A stretch of 5,542 nucleotides of DNA from positions 1 to 5,542 of the forward strand of contig LKMY01000133.1 of the NCBI GenBank assembly GCA_001564205.1, in the 5' to 3' direction. Positions 1 through 5,495 of the stretch are shown one piece after another. Each line of letters starts with the position of its first letter. Within the stretch, counting starts at the first letter, position 1. The DNA comes from Nanohaloarchaea archaeon PL-Br10_U2g5 (lineage in GTDB: Archaea; Halobacteriota; Halobacteria; Halobacteriales; Haloferacaceae). The translations under genes were made by a program, and so were the position numbers. The notes beneath the pieces were generated by a model. It ran no database searches and was not told the DNA's origin. It worked only from the letters and a program-made list of their open reading frames with translations.

Positions 1-30
1 ATACCCGTTCGCCCCCCAGTACGATCCAAC

Positions 31-35
31 AGGTG
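31..35 (+). promoter_or_regulatory. Shine-Dalgarno site of the aminotransferase gene
   Basis: AGGTG matches the core of the haloarchaeal Shine-Dalgarno consensus GGAGGTGAT (complement of the 16S rRNA 3' end). It lies 6 nt before the GTG at 42. The site overlaps an earlier in-frame GTG at 33, which makes that GTG an unlikely start and favours the one at 42. An upstream promoter would fall outside the window. Confidence 0.6.
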
Positions 36-41
36 GATCCC

Positions 42-1151
42 GTGACGGACAAACGCGAATACCGAGACGACTACGACGACAAGACGCTGTACATCCCCGG
101 CCCGACGGAGGTCCGCGACGACGTCATAGAGGCCATGACGGAGGCCCCGTTCGGCCACCGGATGGACCGGATGACCGATTTATATACTACTATCGTCGAG
201 GACACGAAGACGTTCCTCGGCACCGATAACGACGTTATCATCCTCACGGGCTCCGGCACGGAGTTCTGGGAGGCGACGACGCTGAATCTCGTCGACGAGC
301 ACGTGCTCGTCCCGACCTGCGGGGCGTTCAGCGAGCGATACGCCAACGTCGCCGAGCGGCTCGGCAAGGACGTCGACCGGCTGGAGTACGAGTGGGGGAA
401 CGCGGTCAAGCCCGAAGATATCCGCGAGGCGCTCGATGCCAGCGACAAAACGTACGACATGGTCGCCGGCGTGATGAACGAGAGCTCGACCGGCGTTCGG
501 AACCCGATCGAGGAGATGGGCGACGTGATCAGCGAGTACCCGGACACCTACTTCGCCGTCGACGCGGTCTCGTCGCTCGGCGGCGACTACGTCGATATCG
601 ACGCGCACAACATCGACGTCATCTTCGCCTCGACGCAGAAGGCGTTCGCGATGCCGCCGGGGCTCGCGATCTGTGTCGTCAGCCAGGACGCGTACGACCG
701 CGAAGTCGAGAAGGGGACGTCTTCGTGGTACGGCGGTTTCCGCCGCACGATCGACTACTACGAGCGCAAGGGACAGACCCACTCGACGCCGGCGATTCCG
801 ATCATGTTAGCGTACCGCAAACAGATGAAACGCATGCTCGACGAAGGCCATGCGGCTCGCGACGAGCGCCACCGCGAGATGATGGAGTACGTCCACGACT
901 GGGCCGACGAGCACTTCGCGATGTTCCCCGAAGAGGGGTACGAGTCGCAGACGGTCGCCTGCATCGAGAACACGCAGGGGATCGACGTCGCGGCGACGAT
1001 CGACGAGGTGAACGAGGAGTACGACATGGCTTTCTCGAACGGCTACGGCGACCTCGCCGAGGAGACGTTCCGTATCGGCCACATGGGCGAGCATACGGTC
1101 GAGAGCGTGAAGGCGCTCACCGACGCCATCGAAGACGTCGCGGAGCTGTAA
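42..1151 (+). CDS. Class V PLP-dependent aminotransferase, alanine-glyoxylate/serine-pyruvate type
   Basis: A 369-residue cytoplasmic fold-type I enzyme that should move an amino group between an amino acid and a 2-oxo acid by way of pyridoxal phosphate. The N-terminal PGPTEV (19-24) followed by GHRM (38-41) is the usual opening of the alanine-glyoxylate/serine-pyruvate aminotransferase family. GSGTE (70-74) is the cofactor phosphate-binding loop, NESSTGV (146-152) is a family motif, and D174 in VDAVSSLG should hold the pyridine nitrogen. K200 in STQKAF is the expected Schiff-base lysine, followed by the family's PPG turn. R344 in RIGHMG is the expected substrate carboxylate binder. Length is normal for the family and all key residues are present. 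GTG at 42 is preferred over GTG at 33 because of the SD site. The exact substrate pair cannot be read from sequence; alanine/glyoxylate, serine/pyruvate and related reactions are all possible. Confidence 0.93.
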   Translation: MTDKREYRDDYDDKTLYIPGPTEVRDDVIEAMTEAPFGHRMDRMTDLYTTIVEDTKTFLGTDNDVIILTGSGTEFWEATTLNLVDEHVLVPTCGAFSERYANVAERLGKDVDRLEYEWGNAVKPEDIREALDASDKTYDMVAGVMNESSTGVRNPIEEMGDVISEYPDTYFAVDAVSSLGGDYVDIDAHNIDVIFASTQKAFAMPPGLAICVVSQDAYDREVEKGTSSWYGGFRRTIDYYERKGQTHSTPAIPIMLAYRKQMKRMLDEGHAARDERHREMMEYVHDWADEHFAMFPEEGYESQTVACIENTQGIDVAATIDEVNEEYDMAFSNGYGDLAEETFRIGHMGEHTVESVKALTDAIEDVAEL

Positions 1152-1210
1152 CTCGCGGTATCCCGTTGTCAGACCCGTCGTTTCGGGGGAACGCTCTTTG
1201 ATTCCGGTCA

Positions 1211-1570
1211 GTGCATGGACGTCTGGACCCCAACGCCCTCCGAGACGCCCTCGACCGCTGGACCGACGAGGGGGTGATCGACGAATCGACCGCCGACCAG
1301 ATCCGCTCACACGAGGCTCGCCACTCCTCGGACGTGGGTTCGGACACCCGTTCCACTGCGACCGACCTCCTCGGCGACTGCAGACTCGTCGCCGCGTTGG
1401 CGCTGATGGGCGGCGTCCTCGTCGCGGTCGGCGTCGGCGCCCTCCTTGTCGGTCCGATCACCGACGCTGTCTCCGGGTCCGTTGCGCTCGTCGCGGCCGG
1501 GGTGACCCTTCTCGTCGCCGGGCTCGGCGCGGAGCGCGGTCGCCGGACGGTCCTCGCGAGGATGGGCTGA
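1211..1570 (+). CDS. Small membrane protein with DUF2157-like N-terminus
   Basis: A 119-residue protein with a soluble acidic N-terminal half and two hydrophobic segments near the C-terminus, at about 58-80 and 87-107. These would form a helical hairpin in the membrane, with a short basic tail (RGRR) after the second helix. The N-terminal stretch LDRWTDEGVIDESTADQI (14-31) resembles the start of DUF2157-type membrane proteins, which open with a helix reading roughly 'W..EGLI....A..I'. The rest of that family's multi-helix domain is missing, so this would be a short relative at best. An in-frame TGA at 1199 makes GTG 1211 the first possible start. It lies 59 bp downstream of the aminotransferase on the same strand with no promoter or strong SD that I can see, so it may be co-transcribed. 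Its stop is 9 bp from the convergent stop of the 101-residue gene. Function unknown. Confidence 0.75.
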   Translation: MHGRLDPNALRDALDRWTDEGVIDESTADQIRSHEARHSSDVGSDTRSTATDLLGDCRLVAALALMGGVLVAVGVGALLVGPITDAVSGSVALVAAGVTLLVAGLGAERGRRTVLARMG

Positions 1571-1579
1571 CCGCCGACC

Positions 1580-1885
1580 CTACGCGCGCTCCTCGATCAG
1601 TTCGATTCGGTATCGGCGGCCGCCAGACGGCGTTTCCTCGACCGCGACGACGACGAACGCGTCCTCGCCGACATCGATGATATCGCCCGTCGAGAGCGGG
1701 CCGTCGGGTGCGGGCTCGCCACGTCGCCGTCGGTTCGCTCTCGCACGTTCGTCTTCTCCGTCTACGGCTTCCGACGCGACGCCGATCACGGCACGCTCGG
1801 CGGCGATCGCACGGCTCCAGAACGCGTCCGACGGCGGCAGCGGCGTCAGCCGCTCGGCCAACTCGGCTCTCGTGAGTCGCTTCAT
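1580..1885 (-). CDS. Conserved-looking hypothetical protein, third gene of the TPR-DUF424 operon
   Basis: A 101-residue protein I do not recognise. Residues 1-42 look helical (MKRLTRAELAERL, then a Pro-rich turn and an Ala-rich helix). Residues 43-65 are charged and probably disordered, with a run of four arginines (52-56 region). Residues 66-99 read as a small beta-barrel-like unit: STGDIIDVGEDAFVVVAVEE is followed by a Gly-rich turn and the strand RYRIELIEE. No catalytic or metal-binding motif and no membrane segment is visible. The frame stays open far upstream, to about 2338, but that extension would run over the DUF424 and TPR genes, so ATG 1885 is the start. It begins 10 nt after the DUF424 stop codon with only weak SD character, so translation probably depends on the upstream gene. 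No function is assigned. Confidence 0.75.
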   Translation of the reverse strand: MKRLTRAELAERLTPLPPSDAFWSRAIAAERAVIGVASEAVDGEDERARANRRRRGEPAPDGPLSTGDIIDVGEDAFVVVAVEETPSGGRRYRIELIEERA

Positions 1886-1895
1886 TCGCGATCGC

Positions 1896-2195
1896 TCACA
1901 GCCAGAGCAGTTGTGCGTGTCGCGTCTCGTCGAACTCCAAGACGGTCTCCTCGTCGACGAGCCCGGCCTCGACGGCGACGCCGACGGCCTCAGTGCCGAC
2001 GATGTTGGCGACCTGTGCGCGGTGGAGTCCGGCGACGACCGCTTCGGGCCCCGCCTCGACGGCGTCGTCGCCGCCGTAAAACGACTCGGTGACGGTGATC
2101 GTTGCGCGACCGTTGTCGTACGTCTCGCCGAGACAGTCGTCGTCGCAGACGGAAACGAGCGTTCCCTCGGGGGTCTCGCGCTCGCGAAGGAGCAT
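1896..2195 (-). CDS. DUF424 family protein
   Basis: A 99-residue protein matching DUF424 (COG2412), a small archaeal family of unknown function. The family pattern is visible from end to end: an N-terminal strand pair (MLLRERETPEGTLVSVCDDD), LGETYDNG (22-29), TESFYGG (36-42), the hallmark ANIVGTEAV then AVEAGLV, and a C-terminal HAQ. Length is typical. Two cysteines, C17 and C21, sit in the SVCDDDCLG turn; whether they are conserved cannot be judged here. ATG 2195 directly follows the TGA of the TPR gene (TGA-ATG, no gap). GAGGG, about 9 nt before the start and inside the TPR gene, can act as SD, so translation is likely coupled. No membrane segment is present. The operon partners are a TPR scaffold and a small unknown protein, which hints at a complex but does not show it. 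Confidence 0.88.
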   Translation of the reverse strand: MLLRERETPEGTLVSVCDDDCLGETYDNGRATITVTESFYGGDDAVEAGPEAVVAGLHRAQVANIVGTEAVGVAVEAGLVDEETVLEFDETRHAQLLWL

Positions 2196-3098
2196 TCAGA
2201 ATCCCTCTGGCCCTTCGCCCTGGAGCTCACGCTCCGGCTTCTCACTCGCGTCGCCGCGGCCGCCGGCACCCGGCTGCCTGCCAGCGCCCGGCTGTCCCCC
2301 GGGGGCACCGTGTCCCCTCGAACCCCGTCCCATTCCACCTTGTCCGGCCTGTCCAGCCTGCTCTTCGACCATCTGGCCCTCCGCCTCGCGGCGGATCTCC
2401 TCGGCGCGGTCGGCGACTTCCTCGGCCTGCTCGTGTTCGCCGGCTTCCTCTAACGCGCGGGCTTTCTCCTCTAAGACGCCGGCGCTCCGGTAGCCGAGAC
2501 GGATCGCGTTGTCGAAGCAGGTAACCGCGTCCTCGGCAAGGCCCCGCTCGACGAGTAAGAACCCACGGTTGAACCACGCTTCCGCGAAGCGCGGATCGGT
2601 CTCGACGGCGCGCTCGGCGTGTTCAAGCGCCTGTTCGTGGCGCCCGAACTCCCAGAGCGCGTACGCGAGGTTGGTCTCGGCGGTCGCGGCGTGCTCGGAT
2701 CCCTCGTCGATCCGAAGCGCCTCCTGATACGCGCCGATCGCTTCGTCGAACTCCTCGAGTTCGGCGTGAGCCGCGCCCTTGTTCACCCATGCCTCTTGGG
2801 CCTCCAGTGAGTCCTCCTCGGCGAACTGCGCTGCGCGCTCGAACGTCTCCGTCGCTTCCTCATACCGGTTAATGCTCATGTATGAGAGCCCGACATCGAT
2901 CAGTCGCTCGACGTCGACGGCGTCGCTCTCGACGTTTCGGCGGTCGAGGATATCGGTGAGGACGCGGGAGTCGACGGGGTCGACCGTGTTCGGGTCGGCG
3001 TCGATCTCCTCGGGGTCGAGGGTGAACTCCTCGTAGTCGGCGTCGACGCCCTGCCCGGCAGAGAACTCGTGGCGGTCGTCGTCGCGGTTGTCGGTCAT
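2196..3098 (-). CDS. Tetratricopeptide repeat (TPR) protein with Gly/Gln-rich tail
   Basis: A 300-residue soluble protein. Residues 1-62 are very acidic and probably disordered. About five TPR units follow, near 64-97, 101-134, 137-170, 171-204 and 207-240, with the usual W/G/Y/A/A/P spacing. Examples are EAWVNKGAAHAELEEFDEAI and AEAWFNRGFLLVERGLAEDA, and DPRFAEAW bridges repeats 3 and 4. TPR arrays form a superhelical groove that binds peptides or partner proteins, so a scaffold or chaperone-like role is likely, though the partner is unknown. Residues 245-288 are low-complexity Gly/Gln/Arg with a tandem QPGAG-RQPGAG. ATG 3098 is preferred over an in-frame GTG at 3119 because a TATA-like element sits about 28 nt upstream of the ATG, fitting a leaderless mRNA. 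First gene of the leftward operon; its TGA abuts the DUF424 ATG. Confidence 0.9.
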   Translation of the reverse strand: MTDNRDDDRHEFSAGQGVDADYEEFTLDPEEIDADPNTVDPVDSRVLTDILDRRNVESDAVDVERLIDVGLSYMSINRYEEATETFERAAQFAEEDSLEAQEAWVNKGAAHAELEEFDEAIGAYQEALRIDEGSEHAATAETNLAYALWEFGRHEQALEHAERAVETDPRFAEAWFNRGFLLVERGLAEDAVTCFDNAIRLGYRSAGVLEEKARALEEAGEHEQAEEVADRAEEIRREAEGQMVEEQAGQAGQGGMGRGSRGHGAPGGQPGAGRQPGAGGRGDASEKPERELQGEGPEGF

Positions 3099-3123
3099 AT
3101 GCCCGCGTTTGGCGGTCACGACG

Positions 3124-3133
3124 CGTAAGGGTT
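3124..3133 (-). promoter_or_regulatory. Putative promoter of the TPR-DUF424 operon
   Basis: On the minus strand, AACCCTTACG ends with the TATA-like CTTACG (3124-3129), centred about 28 nt before the ATG at 3098, preceded by an AA that could belong to a BRE. The distance is that expected for a leaderless haloarchaeal transcript. The match to TTTATA is weak. Confidence 0.35.
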
Positions 3134-3214
3134 GCGTCGGCGAGCGAAGCGGGTCGCGGTGTCGGCCGCCGGACGCGTCGCGGTCGCAAGCGAAACCTGC
3201 CCCGGTGCCCGTCG

Positions 3215-3222
3215 CTTATGTA
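3215..3222 (+). promoter_or_regulatory. Putative TATA box of the ParB-like gene
   Basis: CTTATGTA is the only AT-rich stretch in the area and is centred about 26 nt before ATG 3244. That spacing fits transcription starting at or next to the start codon (leaderless), and there is no canonical SD before the ATG. It supports 3244 as start rather than the upstream in-frame codons reaching back to 3088. Confidence 0.5.
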
Positions 3223-3243
3223 CGCGCACCCGAAGAGAGTGGT

Positions 3244-3927
3244 ATGAACGAGGACTCACGCGCCGATCGGCGCTCTCCCGTCGGCGAGCCCGTCGTCCGG
3301 TCCGACCCGGCGGTGACCGGCGACCGGGCGGCCGACGCCGTCGGTTTCGATCCGAACGATCCCGAGAGCGTCGCCGAGGCCGCAGAGACGGTCGCCCGTT
3401 TCGCCGCGGGCGAGGTCGGCGACGACGATAACGTGTTGATACTCCGCGGCGCGGCCGCCTGCGCGGCGCTCGTCCGCGGTGTCGGCTCGTATAAGCAAGC
3501 GGCCGAGCGCGCCGGCGACGACGTCTCAGTCGCGTTCATCCGCAAGTGGGCCCGCGTCCACGACCTTCCGCAGGCTATCCGTCGGCAGGTCGCAAGCGGA
3601 CGGATCGCGCCGAGCGCGGCGAAACACGTCGCCCGGCTCGGCGGCACCGACCGGTACCTCCTCGCGTGGGCAACGATCGACGGCGATCTCACCGTTCGGG
3701 AGGTCCGGTCGATCGCCTCGGCAGTTAACGACGGTAGCGACGTCGAGACCGCGGTCCGGGACGCGGGCGTCGAACTCGGTCATATCGGCTTCCAGCTCCC
3801 ACCTGACACCTACGTCGAACTGAGACGCCGTGCCTCGAACCAGAACGCCGATCCCGGAGCCGTCGTCACAGACGCGTTAGAGCGCTACTTCACAGCGTCG
3901 CCCGCCGACGGCGACGGCTCGGCGTAG
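3244..3927 (+). CDS. Predicted DNA-binding protein: ParB/KorB-like HTH plus C-terminal ribbon-helix-helix-like segment
   Basis: A 227-residue soluble protein. Residues 1-65 are acidic with no recognised fold. Residues 82-108 (SYKQAAERAG, then SVAFIRKWARVHDLP) look like a helix-turn-helix. The following segment, LPQAIRRQVASGRIAPSAAK (108-127), has the 'LP..I...V..G.I....A' signature seen directly after the HTH in ParB/KorB/Spo0J proteins. Residues 182-216 (FQLPPDTYVELRRRA, then PGAVVTDALERYF) resemble a ribbon-helix-helix, with one strand and two helices. The ParB N-terminal CTP-binding domain, with its GERR-type motif, is not visible, so a CTP-clamp function is doubtful. A chromosome-associated or transcriptional regulator is the reasonable inference; no partner parA is in view. 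The start is ATG 3244, supported by a TATA-like box about 26 nt upstream. The last 13 codons and the stop overlap the 3' end of the convergent M20 gene. Confidence 0.82.
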   Translation: MNEDSRADRRSPVGEPVVRSDPAVTGDRAADAVGFDPNDPESVAEAAETVARFAAGEVGDDDNVLILRGAAACAALVRGVGSYKQAAERAGDDVSVAFIRKWARVHDLPQAIRRQVASGRIAPSAAKHVARLGGTDRYLLAWATIDGDLTVREVRSIASAVNDGSDVETAVRDAGVELGHIGFQLPPDTYVELRRRASNQNADPGAVVTDALERYFTASPADGDGSA

Positions 3928-5240
3928 CTCGTTGCAAACCGACCGACTGCGCTCCCGATTGCCTCTCGCCCACGCTCCACCTCGGCCCACGCGATCGTCT
4001 CGTCAGGATAGTGCGCCTCTGCGATGCTCCCCGGTCCGAGGATCACCGTCGGGATCCCCGCCTCGACGTAGTGTCTCGAGTCCGCTCCGTACGTCGCCCC
4101 CGTGGGCTCCGCGTCCGGAACACCGGCGTCGACGAGTCCCGCACGGACCGCCTCGACGACCGGCTCGTCGACGGCGATCTCGGCCGGCTCGAACTGCACC
4201 GAGAATCGCTCGAACGTCGGCGGGTGTTCGCGGAGCCACGGATCGTCCGCGACAACTTCGTCAAGTCGGGTGCGGAAGATCGCCTCGACCTCGTCGACGG
4301 TCTCGCCGGGGGCGACACCGATCCGGAACTCGGCGGTGAGCGTTGCCGGCACCGTCGACGCCCACGAGCCGGCGTCGACCGTCCCGCAGACGACGGGCCA
4401 CGGTACCGGAAACTCCTCGTACAGCGGATGCGTCACGGTCTCGCCGCGCTCGGATTCGAGATCGGCGAACGCGCCGCGGATCGCCTCGAACCGCGGGAGA
4501 ACGTCTTCGCCGAGCCAGCGAGTAGCGGCGTGTGCGCTCCGGCCGGTGAGTTCCAGCCGAGCCATCAGCGACCCCTCACAGGCGATTACGGGACGGAGTT
4601 CGGTCGGCTCCGCGACGATCGCCGCGTCGCGCTCGAAGGGATACGGGTTCGCGAGCGCCGCGGTGGCCGCGCCGTAGCCGCCGTCCTCCTCGCCCGCGAC
4701 CGCCTCGACGACAATCCGCAGGCCGGCCGCTGGAAGCTCGATCTCGCCGCGTTCGACTCGCTCGCGCACGTCGACTGCCGCGCCAACGCACGCGGCCACT
4801 CCCGACTTCATGTCCGCTGCGCCGCGAGCCGTGAGCGTCTCGCGACCGTCGTCGGCCGTCTCCCACATCGGATCGAAGGGATCACTCGACCACTCTGTGC
4901 GCTCGGCCGGCACGACGTCGATGTGGCCATTTAAAACGACGGTGGGTGTCTCGTCGTCAGCGTTGTCGTCCGCGTCGCGCTCGGTGCCGTCACCGACGTC
5001 GGCGCCGCCGAGCGCGAGGACGCCCGCGACGCTGCGGCGGCCCGCCACGTCGCTCGCGTCGAGGTCGTCAGGGAACGACGGGTGATCGGAGAGGAGTTCC
5101 GGGTCGGCGTCCCACGCGACCGTCTCGAAGCCGAGATCGGCGAGTCGGCGCTCGACGAAGTCGGCCGCAGCCGCCTCCTCTCCGGCCGTCGAGGCGAATC
5201 CACAGAGGCCGGCCGCGAACGCGCGCATGTCGAAGTCCAT
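3885..5240 (-). CDS. M20 family metallohydrolase (ArgE/DapE/ACY1-like deacylase or peptidase)
   Basis: A 451-residue cytoplasmic di-zinc amidohydrolase of the M20 family, which removes acyl groups from amino acids or cleaves small peptides. All expected metal and catalytic positions are present: H106 and D108 in NGHIDVV; D143 (bridging) in GAADMKSG; E184 (general base) and E185 (ligand) in AGEED; E211 in VAEPTE; and H410 in EAHYPDE. The inserted dimerisation/lid domain is marked by GRSAHA, with H237. A loop at about 81-98 is a run of Asp/Glu, probably a halophilic surface insertion. ATG 5240 is chosen over an upstream in-frame start near 5312 because a BRE/TATA-like element lies about 27 nt before it. 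Substrate is uncertain: acetylornithine deacetylase, succinyl-diaminopimelate desuccinylase and carboxypeptidase/aminoacylase members share these motifs, and no arginine or lysine biosynthesis gene is next to it. It overlaps the ParB-like gene tail to tail. Confidence 0.92.
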   Translation of the reverse strand: MDFDMRAFAAGLCGFASTAGEEAAAADFVERRLADLGFETVAWDADPELLSDHPSFPDDLDASDVAGRRSVAGVLALGGADVGDGTERDADDNADDETPTVVLNGHIDVVPAERTEWSSDPFDPMWETADDGRETLTARGAADMKSGVAACVGAAVDVRERVERGEIELPAAGLRIVVEAVAGEEDGGYGAATAALANPYPFERDAAIVAEPTELRPVIACEGSLMARLELTGRSAHAATRWLGEDVLPRFEAIRGAFADLESERGETVTHPLYEEFPVPWPVVCGTVDAGSWASTVPATLTAEFRIGVAPGETVDEVEAIFRTRLDEVVADDPWLREHPPTFERFSVQFEPAEIAVDEPVVEAVRAGLVDAGVPDAEPTGATYGADSRHYVEAGIPTVILGPGSIAEAHYPDETIAWAEVERGREAIGSAVGRFATSYAEPSPSAGDAVK

Positions 5241-5262
5241 ACTCGCGGCGACGACGGGCGGT

Positions 5263-5276
5263 GGGAAACCGTTTCG
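5263..5276 (-). promoter_or_regulatory. Putative promoter of the M20 hydrolase gene
   Basis: On the minus strand the stretch CGAAACGGTTTCCC combines a BRE-like CGAAAC with a T-rich TATA-like GGTTTCCC. The latter is centred about 27 nt before ATG 5240. Spacing fits a leaderless transcript; the TATA part is degenerate. Confidence 0.42.
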
Positions 5277-5319
5277 GGTCGCCAACGGCCATCGGTGTCG
5301 GCCCCGCCGCACGCGGTTT

Positions 5320-5333
5320 CTAAACGTTTATCC
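5320..5333 (+). promoter_or_regulatory. Promoter of tRNA-Lys (BRE plus TATA box)
   Basis: CTAAACGTTTATCC is the most AT-rich stretch near the tRNA. CTAAA fits the haloarchaeal BRE and TTTATC (5327-5332) the TATA box. Initiation about 25 nt downstream, near 5355, would give a 5' leader of only a few nucleotides before the tRNA at 5361. The stretch contains the perfect palindrome TAAACGTTTA (5321-5330). Confidence 0.7.
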
Positions 5334-5360
5334 GTGGTCTGCTCGTAGCGATTCGTGTCT

Positions 5361-5434
5361 GGGCCGGTAGCTCAGTTAGGGAGAGCGTCCGGCTTTTAAC
5401 CGGACGGTCGGGGGTTCGAATCCCTCCCGGCCCG
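5361..5434 (+). tRNA. tRNA-Lys (anticodon UUU)
   Basis: A complete 74-nt cloverleaf. The acceptor stem GGGCCGG pairs perfectly with CCGGCCC and leaves discriminator G. The D-stem is GCTC/GAGC with loop AGTTAGGGA. The anticodon stem TCCGG/CCGGA encloses loop CTTTTAA, giving anticodon UUU (5395-5397 region, reading AAA and AAG). The variable loop is 5 nt. The T-stem GGGGG/CCCTC, with one G-U pair, encloses TTCGAAT. No intron interrupts the anticodon loop and CCA is not encoded, as is usual in haloarchaea. It is preceded by a convincing promoter and is divergent from the M20 gene. The T-arm is copied in inverted orientation about 50 bp downstream. Confidence 0.97.
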
Positions 5435-5440
5435 CTGTAT

Positions 5441-5466
5441 CGCCGCGAGCAATATCGCGAGCGGCG
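5441..5466. repeat. GC-rich inverted repeat just after tRNA-Lys
   Basis: CGCCGC (5441-5446) and GCGGCG (5461-5466) are perfect complements around a 14-nt loop. They could form a hairpin in the tRNA 3' trailer or mark a processing or stop region. No T-run follows, so a typical archaeal oligo-T terminator is not seen. In GC-rich DNA a 6-bp GC repeat can arise by chance. Confidence 0.35.
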
Positions 5467-5479
5467 GTGCCGTGATGGA

Positions 5480-5495
5480 GGGAGGGATTCGAACC
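5480..5495 (-). repeat. Inverted copy of the tRNA-Lys T-arm
   Basis: GGGAGGGATTCGAACC is the exact reverse complement of 5413-5428, which covers the T-loop, the T-stem 3' side and the start of the acceptor 3' strand of the tRNA. All 16 bases match, and the match stops sharply on both sides. It could be a scar of an element that used the tRNA as target, or part of a dispersed haloarchaeal repeat. It is not a tRNA itself, because no acceptor or anticodon arm goes with it. Confidence 0.8.

Larger units (their letters stand above)
3099..3243. other. Divergent intergenic region
   Basis: These 145 bp lie between the divergent starts of the TPR gene and the ParB-like gene. The region holds weak promoter elements for each side. 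It also holds a GAGCGAAGCG decamer (3142-3151) that recurs downstream of the tRNA (5504-5513). I see no RNA gene and no convincing small ORF. Since the rightward gene encodes a probable DNA-binding protein, operator sites could lie here, but I find no clear inverted repeat that would serve. Confidence 0.6.

Noticed and set aside
180..782. Minus-strand open frame of 200 codons inside the aminotransferase
   Set aside because: Arg/Val/Asp-rich antisense shadow with no domain; the sense strand encodes an intact enzyme.
1571..1579. Possible bidirectional terminator between the convergent genes
   Set aside because: The gap is only 9 bp of GC-rich sequence with no T-run or hairpin.
1888..1895. GCGATCGC palindrome in the gap between DUF424 and the 101aa gene
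   Set aside because: A single 8-bp GC-rich palindrome is expected by chance in this composition and nothing links it to regulation.
1886..2338. N-terminal extension of the 101-residue protein to a far upstream ATG
   Set aside because: The added residues are Arg/Ser-rich and overlap the DUF424 and TPR genes in another frame; ATG 1885 fits the operon spacing.
1677..2453. Plus-strand open frame of 258 codons across the TPR/DUF424/101aa genes
   Set aside because: It crosses three genes on the other strand that show clear family features and operon spacing; composition is that of an antisense frame.
2582..2594. CCGCG/CGCGG hairpin inside the TPR gene
   Set aside because: It lies in well-behaved TPR coding sequence and is accounted for by codon choice.
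4011..4934. Plus-strand open frame of 307 codons opposite the M20 gene
   Set aside because: Its protein is Arg-rich and without recognisable motifs; it is the antisense shadow of a gene with all catalytic motifs, caused by high third-position GC.
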